This document shows, one piece after another, positions 47,228 through 56,901 of a stretch of DNA of 64,000 nucleotides; the first letter of the stretch is position 1; each line of letters begins with the position of its first letter. Source of the DNA: Bacillus_BD sp050389805. GTDB lineage: Bacteria > Bacillota > Bacilli > Bacillales > Cytobacillaceae. The DNA lies in contig NZ_CP130945.1 in assembly GCF_050389805.1 (NCBI RefSeq), positions 4,402,001-4,466,000 of the forward strand. The letters run 5' to 3'. Both the position numbers and the translations under genes were made by a program. The notes beneath the pieces were generated by a model. The model was not told the origin of the DNA, made no database searches, and saw nothing but the letters and a program-made list of their open reading frames with translations.

Positions 47228-48545
47228 CTACCTCTTCATATAACTTTTCTAAGTCAGGCTTTAACTTATAGGCTTTTTGGAGTTCTTCCTTCGCTTGTGA
47301 TGCTTTCCCTAACGTACGATAAATATCTGCTCTAAGCGTATAGACCTCTGCAATCTCATCGCTGATGCCTGAGATGAAGTCTAGCATATCAAGAGCTTTC
47401 TCATATTCTTCGCTATCCTTTAAACACATGGCTCGATATAAGTAAATATCGATGGCAGCGGGATTTTCCAATGTCGCTAAACGGTAAAGTGAGATGGCTT
47501 CTCGATAAAGTGGTTTTGCTTCATCAAGCTTGCCAAGCTGTCGCAAGCAAAACGGTTTGTAATAGAGAGCCGCATAGTAATAAGAGTCCTCTCCATCATT
47601 GGATATGATGGCTGACGCAATTTCGAGCGCCTGATCATATTTCTTTTTCGCTAGGTACATATTCATGAGCATAAAGCGTGCTTCCCCTTCGAAAGCGTCC
47701 GGCTCTTCAAGCTCAATACATTCTTGACAACAGGCAATGGCACGCTCGATGTCATTGTTCTCAGCTGAAATTTGCGCTTCAAGCATGATGAATCCTCTTT
47801 TTGCGTCTTCAAAATACTTCATCTGTCTAGCTGTTGTTAATAGTTTTATCGCTAAATCGAATTGACCATTTAACGCCACGCTTTTCACGTAATCGTACAT
47901 CAGATCTGCATCATCAGGAAAACGATCGGAGGCTGACTTGGCAAATTCAACGGCCTCTTGAAGCTGACCTTTGTGGAGCAGCAATTGCGTCTTCAGATGG
48001 TAGCCATCGTATAATTCCGGTGAATTTTTCAATAATTCATCGACGCTTTCCTCAGCACTGTCCAGCATATCGAGTCGAACCAAAGTCGTTATTTTTTTCA
48101 CTAAATAATCGGGTCTTGAAGGGTTCTTGATACAAGCCTTTTGAAAATAGCGTAAGGCCATGCGGTCGTCGTTGAGATGCTCATAGGCCATTCCCATGAA
48201 GAAGAGCATCTCATCGCCATCGTAGCCTGCTGAAATCGCCAAGTTGTAATACTCTAGACCCTCGTGAACCTCATCGTTCATAAAGCATGCATTTCCATAT
48301 AAAAAATAGAGCTCGCCGCTCTTTTCAATCAAGAGGGCTTTCTTATATAGGTTTTTGGCTTCTTTGTATTGTTTGGCAGCCATATGCAGATCCCCATAAT
48401 TTTTATAGCTATCCACTAACATGGGGTCGATCTCGATGGCTTTATCAAACTTCTCTTGAGCAGCTGGAAGATTCCCAGCCTTCAAAAGAAGCGCACCCTG
48501 CTGATTCAAATCCCTGGCTTCTAACCTTAACTCATTCGTCTCCAT
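47220..48545 (-). CDS. Tetratricopeptide-repeat protein
   Basis: A 441-residue protein made almost entirely of TPR motifs (about eleven, each near 34 residues, for example ALLLKAGNLPAAQEKFDKAI and AKQYKEAKNLYKKALLIEKS). The ATG at 48545 follows GCAAGGAGG; the frame further upstream runs through a REP element and is not used. No signal peptide or membrane segment. TPR proteins act as scaffolds or chaperones. Its place directly upstream of, and translationally coupled to, a WXG100-like gene suggests a cytoplasmic chaperone or adaptor for T7SS substrates. Confidence 0.85.
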   Translation of the reverse strand: METNELRLEARDLNQQGALLLKAGNLPAAQEKFDKAIEIDPMLVDSYKNYGDLHMAAKQYKEAKNLYKKALLIEKSGELYFLYGNACFMNDEVHEGLEYYNLAISAGYDGDEMLFFMGMAYEHLNDDRMALRYFQKACIKNPSRPDYLVKKITTLVRLDMLDSAEESVDELLKNSPELYDGYHLKTQLLLHKGQLQEAVEFAKSASDRFPDDADLMYDYVKSVALNGQFDLAIKLLTTARQMKYFEDAKRGFIMLEAQISAENNDIERAIACCQECIELEEPDAFEGEARFMLMNMYLAKKKYDQALEIASAIISNDGEDSYYYAALYYKPFCLRQLGKLDEAKPLYREAISLYRLATLENPAAIDIYLYRAMCLKDSEEYEKALDMLDFISGISDEIAEVYTLRADIYRTLGKASQAKEELQKAYKLKPDLEKLYEEVGG

Positions 48546-48555
48546 CGTGACCTCC

Positions 48556-48671
48556 TTGCAATATGGGGGCGGTTCTCGCGTTGCAATTAAAACGCCCATT
48601 CTCGTGTTAAAAAACCTTCACTCCAAAAAGAAATTTTATTTTTGAAACACGACAACCATCCCTCTATTTCC
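48556..48671. repeat. Degenerate REPIN
   Basis: TTGCAATATGGGGGCGGTTC then TCGCGTTGCAATT at the left, TTTGAAACACGACAACCATC and CCTCTATTTCCA at the right. Mutated core on both sides but compensatory TTGCAA ends at the left unit are kept. Confidence 0.7.
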
Positions 48672-48680
48672 ATGTCCCCT

Positions 48681-49253
48681 TTAATCCACAATTGCCACTT
48701 TAATAGGGGAATGACGTTCAATTTCTGACACAAAGTCCACTTCTGGAACTTCGGTCGTATAAAAATAGCATAAACCTTCTGTTGTTTTATGATAGGTTGG
48801 TTTGGAAGGTAAACTTCCATCCTTGTTGTACTTGTATCGGATTGCTTCTTCTAGACCCGCAATGGTAATCTGTTTCGTTACCGTTCGAAACTGGCATTTT
48901 TTAATGTCCTTATAAAAAAACTTATCAATTTCTCTTCTTGAAACTTTCTTATTAATGTATCGTTTCTCACGATAGACAATTAGATAGTCGTCATAAAACT
49001 GAATCTCAAAAGAAGATGGGATCTTTTTATAACCACCACCGGAAAAAGTTAACCCAATCGCCATTACAATAAGCAGCACTCGTGCTGTCCACGAAAGCTC
49101 AATAAACAGGTTTTCCTGGAAGAGAAGAGAGCCTAGTATAATGACACCAATAATAATCCAGACGGTGATTTTCAGTTTACCCAAAAGCGGGTTATCGTTT
49201 TTTGGAACAGTAATGCCTTCATTGGCTTTTAATACATAATTGGGTTTTTCCAT
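48681..49253 (-). CDS. Two-helix membrane protein, tandem paralogue A
   Basis: A 190-residue protein with two hydrophobic helices at about residues 28-46 and 54-74. A soluble basic domain follows, with FYDDYLIVYREKRYINKKVS and a C-terminal 'PEVDFVSEIERHSPIK'. It is about 65-70% identical by eye to the next gene (49367), so the two arose by tandem duplication. The family was not recognised. The topology and fold recall PH-domain-like YcxB proteins, weakly. It has its own AGGAG site. Membrane partner of the T7SS is possible from position only. Confidence 0.7.
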   Translation of the reverse strand: MEKPNYVLKANEGITVPKNDNPLLGKLKITVWIIIGVIILGSLLFQENLFIELSWTARVLLIVMAIGLTFSGGGYKKIPSSFEIQFYDDYLIVYREKRYINKKVSRREIDKFFYKDIKKCQFRTVTKQITIAGLEEAIRYKYNKDGSLPSKPTYHKTTEGLCYFYTTEVPEVDFVSEIERHSPIKVAIVD

Positions 49254-49276
49254 ATTTTTATAACTCCTACACTACT

Positions 49277-49366
49277 TTGAAACAGGGGGACGGTTCTGGT
49301 GTTTCAACATCTTGACCTATAAGAAAGTTTGATATGAATGAAACACGAGAACCGTCCCCTTGTTTC
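49277..49366. repeat. REPIN
   Basis: Left unit TTGAAACAGGGGGACGGTTC plus TGGTGTTTCAA; right unit ATGAAACACGAGAACCGTCC plus CCTTGTTTC. It separates the two paralogous genes. Confidence 0.9.
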
Positions 49367-49942
49367 TTAGCTCTCTTCTACAACTACCTTGATTGGTGAG
49401 TGTTTTTCGATTTCTGACACGAAATCGACTTCGGGAGATAGAGATGTGTAAAACCAACATAACCCACCCTTGACTGTTCGCTGATACGATGGTTTTTCTG
49501 GCAAACTTCCATCTTTGTTATAGTTGTACCATGTGGCTTCCGTATCTCCATAAATGTTGATTTGTTTGGATTTCGTTCTATACTGGCATTTCGTAATGTC
49601 TTTGTAATAGAACTTATCATACTCTTTTCGACTAACCTTCTTGTTATAGGTTTTCTTCTCACGATATACAACAAGGTAGTCATCATAGAACCGAATCTCA
49701 AATGGTGAAGATACCATTTTCGTTCCACCTGTAAAACTTACTCCGATTGCCAACACAACAAGTAGTACCTGGGCTGTCCCTGAAAGCTCACTAAACAGAT
49801 TATCTTGGAAGAGTAGTGAGCCTAGGATAATTACACCTACTACAATCCAAACAGCTAGTTTAATTTTACCAAGTGGCAAGTTTTCATTTTTCGGAACTAA
49901 AACCCCTTCATTGGCTTTTAGTACATAATTGGGTTTTTCCAT
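49367..49942 (-). CDS. Two-helix membrane protein, tandem paralogue B
   Basis: A 191-residue paralogue of the product at 48681, sharing the start MEKPNYVLKANEG, two membrane helices (about 28-46 and 54-74), the FYDDYLVVYREKKTYNKKVS segment and a PEVDFVSEIEKHSPIK ending. Conserved Tyr/Lys-rich segments suggest a common ligand. The ribosome site AGGAG is 10 bp before the ATG. Both copies lie inside the T7SS run and are each bounded by REPINs. They could be immunity or accessory membrane proteins for the candidate substrate at 50062, since duplicated small membrane proteins next to a T7SS cargo gene are often immunity genes; this is inference. Confidence 0.7.
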   Translation of the reverse strand: MEKPNYVLKANEGVLVPKNENLPLGKIKLAVWIVVGVIILGSLLFQDNLFSELSGTAQVLLVVLAIGVSFTGGTKMVSSPFEIRFYDDYLVVYREKKTYNKKVSRKEYDKFYYKDITKCQYRTKSKQINIYGDTEATWYNYNKDGSLPEKPSYQRTVKGGLCWFYTSLSPEVDFVSEIEKHSPIKVVVEES

Positions 49943-49978
49943 GTTTTTTTAACTCCTAAACTACATTAATATGAATCT

Positions 49979-50063
49979 TTGAAACATCGGGACGGTTCTG
50001 GTGTTTCGGGACCTAACCTAAAGATGTTACGCTGAATGAAACAAGAGAACCGTCCCCCTGTTT
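49979..50063. repeat. REPIN
   Basis: Left unit TTGAAACATCGGGACGGTTC plus TGGTGTTTCG; right unit ATGAAACAAGAGAACCGTCC plus CCCTGTTTAG. It reaches the stop codon of the 465-residue protein gene. Confidence 0.9.
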
Positions 50064-51459
50064 AGTTTGTACCGGGAATGTGGATTTCGGGTACAGATAT
50101 GTTGATGGCGCTGGCTGTTGAAAGTTTTTCTACGACATCGCCGTCAAGTGGACCACTTGAAAAGATGTTACCGATATCTTTGACAAGGGTGGTGAGATCA
50201 GTAACCTTAAAGTCTTCTACTTTAATTCCAGAGACTTCTCCTGGGATATTCGCGATGGGGATAATCGGGACTGCAAGTCCCCCAACACCCTTTAACGTCA
50301 ATCCACCTTTAACAAGACCAGATGCGGCTTCCAATATACTTTTCGTTGAATCTATACCTGCTTTGTCGGTACTGAAATCCAAAAATTTCCCTTTGAAATT
50401 ATTTAAAAAGTCTGTACCGAAACTCATTGCGGTTTGCTGTACTCTTGTCCAATCTTTATACTTTATTGTGGTAGAGATCCTAGTCCAACCCTCAGCAACA
50501 CTTGTTTTCAGTTTCCCTGTAAAGGCTGCAAGGTTATTTCTCGTTAAAATATCCCTAAACTTTAAGGTACTGATATCAACGGAAGATCCAGATGCCCATT
50601 TATATCCGTTCTTCAAAAGGGAGCCAAGGCCACCGACAACGGAAACAATCGTAGCAACGGTACCTACCGCATCAATCCCTTTTGTTAGGCCATGTGCAAG
50701 ACGGTTGTCCGTTTCTGCGCGAATCGTATCCGTCAACGTATCTAGATTACTCCTTCTATAGCCGAGCGCAGGATCACCGTTCTGTCTAGCGTTATAGGCT
50801 CGACCTTCATTCACTAAATTTGTTATGGCATTGATCACCGTTAATGCACCCGCTACAACACCCGCAATCACGAGTAACAAGGCCCCTCCTGATAGAATAG
50901 CACCGATGATCGCTAAGACCCCTACGGCAATCTCCAATGCATAAACCAGCAATCCCTTAAGGAGTTCCTTCCCGCCTTCAAAGTTAAACCATTCACTAAT
51001 GGATTGGAGGATGAAATCTCGTCCTGCATTAAATTGATCTGCGACATCCCCCAGCCACCTTCCAACTACATTCTCGTTGCCAACGCTTGTAAAAAAATAA
51101 CTAATGGCATTCACAACCGGGTTGTTTTTGATTCCATGGGCTTCCTTGAACGTAGCCGTAAGGGATGAAACCTTAGACTTCACGCTCTTATCGGTAGATA
51201 CGGCTTTCTCCTTTAAATCCGCTAAGTCTGTCGCATATTTTTCATATTTATTGGCTTCATCTCGTAAGGTAGACATCTTTTCATTGGCTCTTGCTTTGGC
51301 TGTCGAAAGATTCGATGACCAGGAACCACTGTAATTATTGAGTTTTTGGTAAACCCGACTCTCTATCCGATCGGCGTATCGATCTAATCTCTTGGCAACC
51401 TGCTTGGCCTCACCCGAAGCATTATCGAGGCTGCTATAAGATATGGAAGCTATGCTCAT
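50062..51459 (-). CDS. Candidate T7SS substrate: helical N-terminus and central hydrophobic region
   Basis: A 465-residue protein. Residues 1-115 are helical with a WSSNLSTAK turn near 47, like an LXG/WXG-type targeting hairpin but without exact WXG. A strongly hydrophobic, Gly/Ala-rich segment at about 168-215 (YALEIAVGVLAIIGAILSGG and following) resembles the central hydrophobic domain of T7SS or colicin-like cargo. The remainder has no recognised toxin domain and ends in beta-rich ISVPEIHIPGTN. The start has GGAGGG. The neighbours are a DUF5082 and a WXG100 gene, the usual companions of LXG-type effectors. Whether it is toxic or structural cannot be said. Confidence 0.7.
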   Translation of the reverse strand: MSIASISYSSLDNASGEAKQVAKRLDRYADRIESRVYQKLNNYSGSWSSNLSTAKARANEKMSTLRDEANKYEKYATDLADLKEKAVSTDKSVKSKVSSLTATFKEAHGIKNNPVVNAISYFFTSVGNENVVGRWLGDVADQFNAGRDFILQSISEWFNFEGGKELLKGLLVYALEIAVGVLAIIGAILSGGALLLVIAGVVAGALTVINAITNLVNEGRAYNARQNGDPALGYRRSNLDTLTDTIRAETDNRLAHGLTKGIDAVGTVATIVSVVGGLGSLLKNGYKWASGSSVDISTLKFRDILTRNNLAAFTGKLKTSVAEGWTRISTTIKYKDWTRVQQTAMSFGTDFLNNFKGKFLDFSTDKAGIDSTKSILEAASGLVKGGLTLKGVGGLAVPIIPIANIPGEVSGIKVEDFKVTDLTTLVKDIGNIFSSGPLDGDVVEKLSTASAINISVPEIHIPGTN

Positions 51460-51490
51460 CGCTAATTCCCTCCACTAAAAATTTTATTCA

Positions 51491-51580
51491 TTGAAACAGG
51501 GGGACGGTTCTGCTGTTTCACTATCTTGTCCCATAAAAAAGATTGTTTGATTGAAACAGGAGAACCGTCCCCCTGTTTCA
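51491..51580. repeat. REPIN
   Basis: Left unit TTGAAACAGGGGGACGGTTC plus TGCTGTTTCA; right unit TTGAAACAGGAGAACCGTCC plus CCCTGTTTCA; about 30 bp apart. One of the best-preserved pairs. Confidence 0.92.
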
Positions 51581-51587
51581 TTCCCCA

Positions 51588-52004
51588 TCATCCACCAAAT
51601 ATGTTTTTCAACAATTCTGCTCGTTCTTCGGATTTCTTTTCTTGGTATTTGTCATAGTAGTAGTCCCTGCTGGAAATGGCTTGTGAGCGTAAATTTGTTA
51701 CTCTTGCTACTTCATCCTCGATCGCGTTCTGGGTTGTACTCATATCACGATCTTGGCCGATGGATTTTTCTTTTTTGTTTTCAAAGGCGTTTGCACGGTT
51801 AGTAAATAGAGAATTGTGTCGAACCCCTTTCAGTAAATCGGCTTTTAATCCATCGAGTTCAAAGTTTACATCTATCACTTCTGCAGGTAAATCAAAGGAC
51901 AGGCTTTCGAGGATTTTATTTAAATCTTTCAAATCGTCCTCATAGTCGTCCACTTCATCCCGTTTTTTTCGATACATTTCACGATAATACGAGCTACTCG
52001 CCAC
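51588..52004 (-). CDS. DUF5082/YwqH-like protein
   Basis: A 138-residue, highly charged, helical protein: coiled coil at about residues 1-35 (YRKKRDEVDDYEDDLKDLNK), a middle helix, then a C-terminal helix ending KSEERAELLKNIFGG. The pattern matches DUF5082 proteins such as YwqH, small helical partners encoded next to LXG-type T7SS cargo. Start is GTG with AAAGGGGTG upstream. It lies 13 bp after the WXG100-like gene and before the candidate substrate gene. A role as co-secreted targeting partner is inferred from family context. Confidence 0.8.
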   Translation of the reverse strand: MASSSYYREMYRKKRDEVDDYEDDLKDLNKILESLSFDLPAEVIDVNFELDGLKADLLKGVRHNSLFTNRANAFENKKEKSIGQDRDMSTTQNAIEDEVARVTNLRSQAISSRDYYYDKYQEKKSEERAELLKNIFGG

Positions 52005-52018
52005 TAACCTTCACCCCT

Positions 52019-52333
52019 TTACTCTTCCATCGCCATGACAAGCTGCTGGCGCATTTCATCATCTAATTTTTCATACTCGCCTTCTGCTTGGACTAACGCA
52101 TCATAAAGCTCTTTCAGCGTTGCACCAAAATCATCAATTTTACTAATCAGAAGATTATACTGGGATTCAAATTCATTTCTGCCTTTTCCTACCCAATTCT
52201 CCTTCACTTTCTGCGTAATTTGAGAGACTTCGAGATTGACATTGTTATAGGACTCTACGATTTCTTTAATCTGTGAATGGGTGGCATTAATCTGTGCTGT
52301 ATCAATCGTACCGCCTACTATTTTTTCCGACAC
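52019..52333 (-). CDS. WXG100 family protein with YxxxD export motif
   Basis: A 104-residue helical hairpin. The turn is ENWVGKGR with Trp47-Val-Gly, an exact WXG. The C-terminal helix carries YEKLD, matching the YxxxD/E secretion signal seen in ESX substrates. Start is GTG at 52333 with a weak GAGGTG site. It is the gene immediately after the EssC gene (16 bp), so its synthesis is tied to the ATPase. It is a good candidate for the machine's activating substrate, which docks on the third ATPase domain in known systems. Confidence 0.88.
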   Translation of the reverse strand: MSEKIVGGTIDTAQINATHSQIKEIVESYNNVNLEVSQITQKVKENWVGKGRNEFESQYNLLISKIDDFGATLKELYDALVQAEGEYEKLDDEMRQQLVMAMEE

Positions 52334-52348
52334 GCAAAAACACCTCGC

Positions 52349-55300
52349 TTATTCAAAGATTTTGATTTTAGTATAAGTCCCGCCTTCGAAACGATAGCCA
52401 TTGGACTTATCGAAGGACGTGTCTGGACGAATTCTACTTGAGATATCAAACATTTTACTTTCCGATAAAGGTGCAAAAAGAATCGCTTTTCGTTCATCTT
52501 TGATGGTCTTTAACACATCGGATGCATTGAATCCAACCGGCTGATTCTCAACCGTGGAAAGCAGGACAAAGGCTCCTGCATCATTGGCTCCCTTAATAAA
52601 TTCTGAGAAGGCTTTACTTTCGTTCCGGTCATTTGAGATTCTCTTAAAGACTTCGGCATTATGGACGATCAGAAGCTGATAAGCCATGTCTTCCATCTCA
52701 TCGAGGACATCCCGTCTTCGCGTAACATCTTCAACAAAATCATTGACAAGCAGGAGACCTTCAGACACATCACTGGTATACCTTCTGACGAATCCAAAGT
52801 TTGAGCTTTCTTTTAATGCTTTTGCTTTATCATCAATGACAACAGCTTCGACATTGTGGAAAATAATCGTTTCTTTCAGCATGCGTAGTAAGCTAAGCGT
52901 AAATTGCTCTTTGCTTTCGGTATCGCCAAGCAAAGTCATCGTACCAGTCGTATTCAGATTCATCATTGAATATTCCACTGTTCCAAAGTCCATTCCGATC
53001 GGCAATATGCCTTTCTTTCTAAATGCCTTTGCATCTGTTTGTAATTCTTCTTGAAGGACGAGCCTTTCAGGTACCATTGGAATCCTACGAGCCCTTGTTG
53101 AACAATGTTCATTGCGTTTTTCAATAAATTGCTTCAGCTCTTGGCTTCGTTCGACCTCTTTGTCACTTTTTCCAAAAATCGCGACTTGGTACTCAAGAAT
53201 TCGCTTATCCATCATTAGCAAGCCTCTACCCGTATTTTCCTTCGGTGTTACCCTGCTATGACCAAAGGCTGCACTATACTCACCCTTATCATTACAATTC
53301 AGGACAAGTCTTCTGCCGAAGTTGGCCTGTGTCCGATAGTTTAAGGCATTGGATACAGCTGCTGTAATGACAAACGAGATGCCGACCCCTTGCGCTTCAC
53401 GGCTTAAGCTGTTCAATTCATCGGCCTGAGTCGGGAAATACTCCTTAAAGGCACCCATGTTATCAATCGCCACAACCACCATAGGGAGATCCTTATACCC
53501 TGCTTCAAGATAGGCAGAGAAGCTTCCCACTCCATTGCTTGAGAGGATCTTTTTACGCTCAACGATCATGTTTTTCAGAAGCTTGAAGAGATTTTTACAT
53601 TTTTCCTCTTCATTTGATAAAACGACACCGCCGACATGTGCCGAGTCTTCAAAGATTTTCAGCACCATGCTTCCACAGTCGATTAAATAAAGATTAACCT
53701 GAGAAGGATCGTATTTCTTGATTAAACCGTAGGTCATCGTTTGCAGCATCGTTGTTTTTCCGGTTTGGGCAGAACCAACGATAAAGATATTCTCTTTTGA
53801 AGGCTCCAAAACCGCTTGTCCTTGGTGCTGTTGTTCTGGATCATCGTAGATTCCAATTGGAACCGAAACACCGTTACCTTGTGTTGAATAGTCAAGCGCC
53901 GCGGTCTTGATGACGTCTGGTAGTGAAGGCAGGCAAATCCCTGGAAGCTGTTTAATTCCTTGAACATCACAAAAGTCATGAACATATTCGACAATCGCAT
54001 CAAGTTGGGACTTTGTTTCGACTGCCGTTTTTGCTTTGCGGTTGGTATAGACCAGCGTTTTCTTACCCCAAAGGTTTCTCTCGTATAATTCAAATGTTCT
54101 TTCATTCATTTCGTTTCCAGTCGGAACATTGCCACCGCTATAGGCTGATTGGAATAAATCAAACACTTCATTGTTTCCGACTTGGAAGTAAGCTCGTCCT
54201 GGTTCCACAATTTCAGCTGCAAGAGGCGTTTTGATGACCTCATTACTGTCTTCTTTCGTTTGTACCTTTAGACACAATCTGAATTTTGAGTTACTCCAGA
54301 TTTGATTATCGACAACCCCTGCTGGCTTTTGCGTTGCTAAGATGAGGTGAATTCCTAACGTACGCCCAATCCGTGCCGCCGTAACAATTTCCTTCATAAA
54401 ATCAGGATGCTCGGCTTTCAGCTCAGCAAATTCGTCAACAATCATGATCAGATGCGGCATCGGTGTGTCCACCTTTTGAGCCTTATAAAGTTTGATGTAG
54501 TCGTTAATATGGTTGACGCCACAGGCTGAGAACATTTCTTGACGCTTGATGAGCTCAGCTTTAATGGACAATAATGACCGTTTGATTTCGCGACCATCGA
54601 TATTGGTGATGGTTCCTAATAAATGCGGGAGATGTTTAAATTGGTTAGCCATCCCACCGCCTTTGAAGTCAATAATCACAAAGCCGACTTCATACGGATG
54701 ATACAGGGACGCCATGGAAAGAATGTAGGTCTGGATGATTTCACTTTTTCCCGAACCCGTCGTACCTGCTACTAATCCGTGCGGACCATGTGCTCCTGAT
54801 TTGTCGCTTATATCTAGTTCGACGATTTGATTCTTCCTTTTTACTCCTAATGGAGCAGCCATACTTTTATAGACTAATGAAGAACCCCATCTGTCTTTCA
54901 AATTCAAATCCTCAACAGACATGATGCCCAAAAGCTCAAACATGGATATGTTTTTCGTCAATTCCCCTTCAAGTGTCACCTCGTCAACCGTAATGGCCCC
55001 AAGTCTCAATGCGACTTCTGAAGCGGTCTTGTACGGGATTTCAGGATACGTAAAGTCCGAAATGATATCTCCTTGCTTGGTCTTTAACGCACTTCCTGTT
55101 GGCCTTGAATCCATCCGAATAATTTCTGTACAGCCTTGAGGCAAATGCTCTTCATATTCTTCAAAAAACACAAACGTAAATCCGAACTTATCACAGTTCT
55201 TTATGTATTTAGATACCGGATGCGTTTTGATGGCTGAAGAATCGGTGACATAAACAACATAGTGCTCGTCAAATGGTGCTGGATTGTTTTCCTGTTTGGC

Positions 55301-56872
55301 GTTCTCTCTCGAAGATAGCGTGATGTAGAGATTTTCTAATAAAAGATCTTTACTTTCAGCGTCACAGATAATGTTTCGTACATCGAGCTGTTCGTTTTCA
55401 ACATTGTGTAGCCACCGAACCCAACTCATTTCTTGGACATTGCTTTCATTAAAAATATAAACAAACTTGAGGTCCCCATAAAAATGACGGATGGCAAGAT
55501 CAAGGGTGATATTTTTAATCATTTCTCCAAGTTCCGATTTTTCACCTACAACCCCGATACCGGAGGAGGCGTGAAAATTAGAGATGATCGGTGCATTGTC
55601 AATGTATCTAAATCTGTCGGCCACTTGCTCAGGAAGCTGGGCTAACGGATCTTCCAGGTCAATCATCTCTTGCTTGTTGATCTTTACCTGATTACTAGAT
55701 TCTATGCGCCCTTTCCCTAAAGTGACCTGCAGGAAGTCAGGATCCTCGGGTGATTTTTCAAAGAGTCGTCTCCCAAAGTCGTCTACTTCTTTGATACTGT
55801 TCTCGAGAGATTCATAGATTAAATTTCGGATTTTCAGCTCATAAGTCCGGGCTTCTTCGATTTCAGCGTGCTTTTCACTGATGTATGTTTGATAGCGGGT
55901 AATTCGATCTTCATATTCCTTTTTATAAGCCCTTTTTTCCGACACATACATGGCGATGGACATACAGGCTGCTACAGACATTGAAACGGCACTGTAAATG
56001 ACAAAGTAACTACCACCACCCATTACCCCTCTAAGAAAAATGGTCATCGCTAACATCACAAGAATCGGAATGAGTGACACCAATAGTTGCCTCTTCGGTT
56101 TATGCGGTTTATGCTCGGGTTGTTGAATTTCAAGATCTTGTTCTGGGATTTCATATTGAATCCGGGTATTCCGGTTAAACTTTGGGTACTCCAGATGGCT
56201 GGTTTGTTCAAAGACATCTTGGTAGTCCAGTTGCTTGATTTTCAAATCCGAATTTGCCGACGTATATACTTTTCCTTTTTTGTAGTAAAAGCTATATCGG
56301 ACAATCGCAAAGAAATCGGACTCCTGAAGTTCTTGTTTCTTTTGGATTCGCGAGCCATTGACGTAAACCCCGTATTGGGTGTCGTTATCCGTGACATACC
56401 ATTTCCCATTTTCATTGGATAGGGTTAAGGAATCAGAGCCTAGATAGGGATCGGTTGCCGAAATCTCACACTCGGGACTGCCGCCGATTCGTAGTTGCCT
56501 GACATTCGAAAGATCAATGATGCGGTTATATTCTTTCTTTTCGTAATCAAAATCGATCATAAACGAAAGAGAAAAAACATCATGATCCGACTGTTGGTAT
56601 TTCAGGGTGAGTTCATCACCATGCTGAAGCTGCTTCGTCATTAATTTTCGAACATCCCCAACCGACAAATACAGATGATCGGAGCAGAGAACATGCCAGC
56701 TCTCATTGGTCTTGGTGAAGGTCAGTTCAATCTGTCCAAAGAACAAATCCTTCCGTAGCCGCACATCACAATCTGGATCGGTCCCAATCCTCAACTCCGT
56801 CTTATCCGGAGCCAGCTCCACTTCCTTATATAGGTTTTTATTTGAAATAATGATTTTATATCTGCTTTGCAT
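52349..56872 (-). CDS. essC: T7SS FtsK/SpoIIIE-type ATPase EssC (YukBA-like)
   Basis: The motor of the T7SSb machine, 1507 residues. Two N-terminal FHA-like domains (about 1-95, with RIGTDPDCDVR, and 105-200, with RIGGSPECEIS and YVNGSRI). Two membrane helices (about 262-310) follow, then three FtsK-type domains. D1 has an intact Walker A, GTTGSGKSE, near residue 706; D2 has GSAQTGKTT near 1037; D3 has a degenerate site, GDTESKEQ, near 1316, lacking the Lys-Thr/Ser pair, as is common in EssC D3. LIMIVDEFAEL is the D1 Walker B. AAAGGAG precedes the ATG. It is intact and fused, not split into YukB and YukA. Upstream is esaB, separated by a REP cluster. Confidence 0.96.
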   Translation of the reverse strand: MQSRYKIIISNKNLYKEVELAPDKTELRIGTDPDCDVRLRKDLFFGQIELTFTKTNESWHVLCSDHLYLSVGDVRKLMTKQLQHGDELTLKYQQSDHDVFSLSFMIDFDYEKKEYNRIIDLSNVRQLRIGGSPECEISATDPYLGSDSLTLSNENGKWYVTDNDTQYGVYVNGSRIQKKQELQESDFFAIVRYSFYYKKGKVYTSANSDLKIKQLDYQDVFEQTSHLEYPKFNRNTRIQYEIPEQDLEIQQPEHKPHKPKRQLLVSLIPILVMLAMTIFLRGVMGGGSYFVIYSAVSMSVAACMSIAMYVSEKRAYKKEYEDRITRYQTYISEKHAEIEEARTYELKIRNLIYESLENSIKEVDDFGRRLFEKSPEDPDFLQVTLGKGRIESSNQVKINKQEMIDLEDPLAQLPEQVADRFRYIDNAPIISNFHASSGIGVVGEKSELGEMIKNITLDLAIRHFYGDLKFVYIFNESNVQEMSWVRWLHNVENEQLDVRNIICDAESKDLLLENLYITLSSRENAKQENNPAPFDEHYVVYVTDSSAIKTHPVSKYIKNCDKFGFTFVFFEEYEEHLPQGCTEIIRMDSRPTGSALKTKQGDIISDFTYPEIPYKTASEVALRLGAITVDEVTLEGELTKNISMFELLGIMSVEDLNLKDRWGSSLVYKSMAAPLGVKRKNQIVELDISDKSGAHGPHGLVAGTTGSGKSEIIQTYILSMASLYHPYEVGFVIIDFKGGGMANQFKHLPHLLGTITNIDGREIKRSLLSIKAELIKRQEMFSACGVNHINDYIKLYKAQKVDTPMPHLIMIVDEFAELKAEHPDFMKEIVTAARIGRTLGIHLILATQKPAGVVDNQIWSNSKFRLCLKVQTKEDSNEVIKTPLAAEIVEPGRAYFQVGNNEVFDLFQSAYSGGNVPTGNEMNERTFELYERNLWGKKTLVYTNRKAKTAVETKSQLDAIVEYVHDFCDVQGIKQLPGICLPSLPDVIKTAALDYSTQGNGVSVPIGIYDDPEQQHQGQAVLEPSKENIFIVGSAQTGKTTMLQTMTYGLIKKYDPSQVNLYLIDCGSMVLKIFEDSAHVGGVVLSNEEEKCKNLFKLLKNMIVERKKILSSNGVGSFSAYLEAGYKDLPMVVVAIDNMGAFKEYFPTQADELNSLSREAQGVGISFVITAAVSNALNYRTQANFGRRLVLNCNDKGEYSAAFGHSRVTPKENTGRGLLMMDKRILEYQVAIFGKSDKEVERSQELKQFIEKRNEHCSTRARRIPMVPERLVLQEELQTDAKAFRKKGILPIGMDFGTVEYSMMNLNTTGTMTLLGDTESKEQFTLSLLRMLKETIIFHNVEAVVIDDKAKALKESSNFGFVRRYTSDVSEGLLLVNDFVEDVTRRRDVLDEMEDMAYQLLIVHNAEVFKRISNDRNESKAFSEFIKGANDAGAFVLLSTVENQPVGFNASDVLKTIKDERKAILFAPLSESKMFDISSRIRPDTSFDKSNGYRFEGGTYTKIKIFE

Positions 56873-56901
56873 AAGCCTTCTCCTTTTGAAACGTGGATCC
56901 C

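Noticed and set aside
48546..48599. Upstream extension of the TPR protein start
   Set aside because: The extra residues are encoded by a REP element, and the ATG at 48545 has a far better AAGGAGG site.
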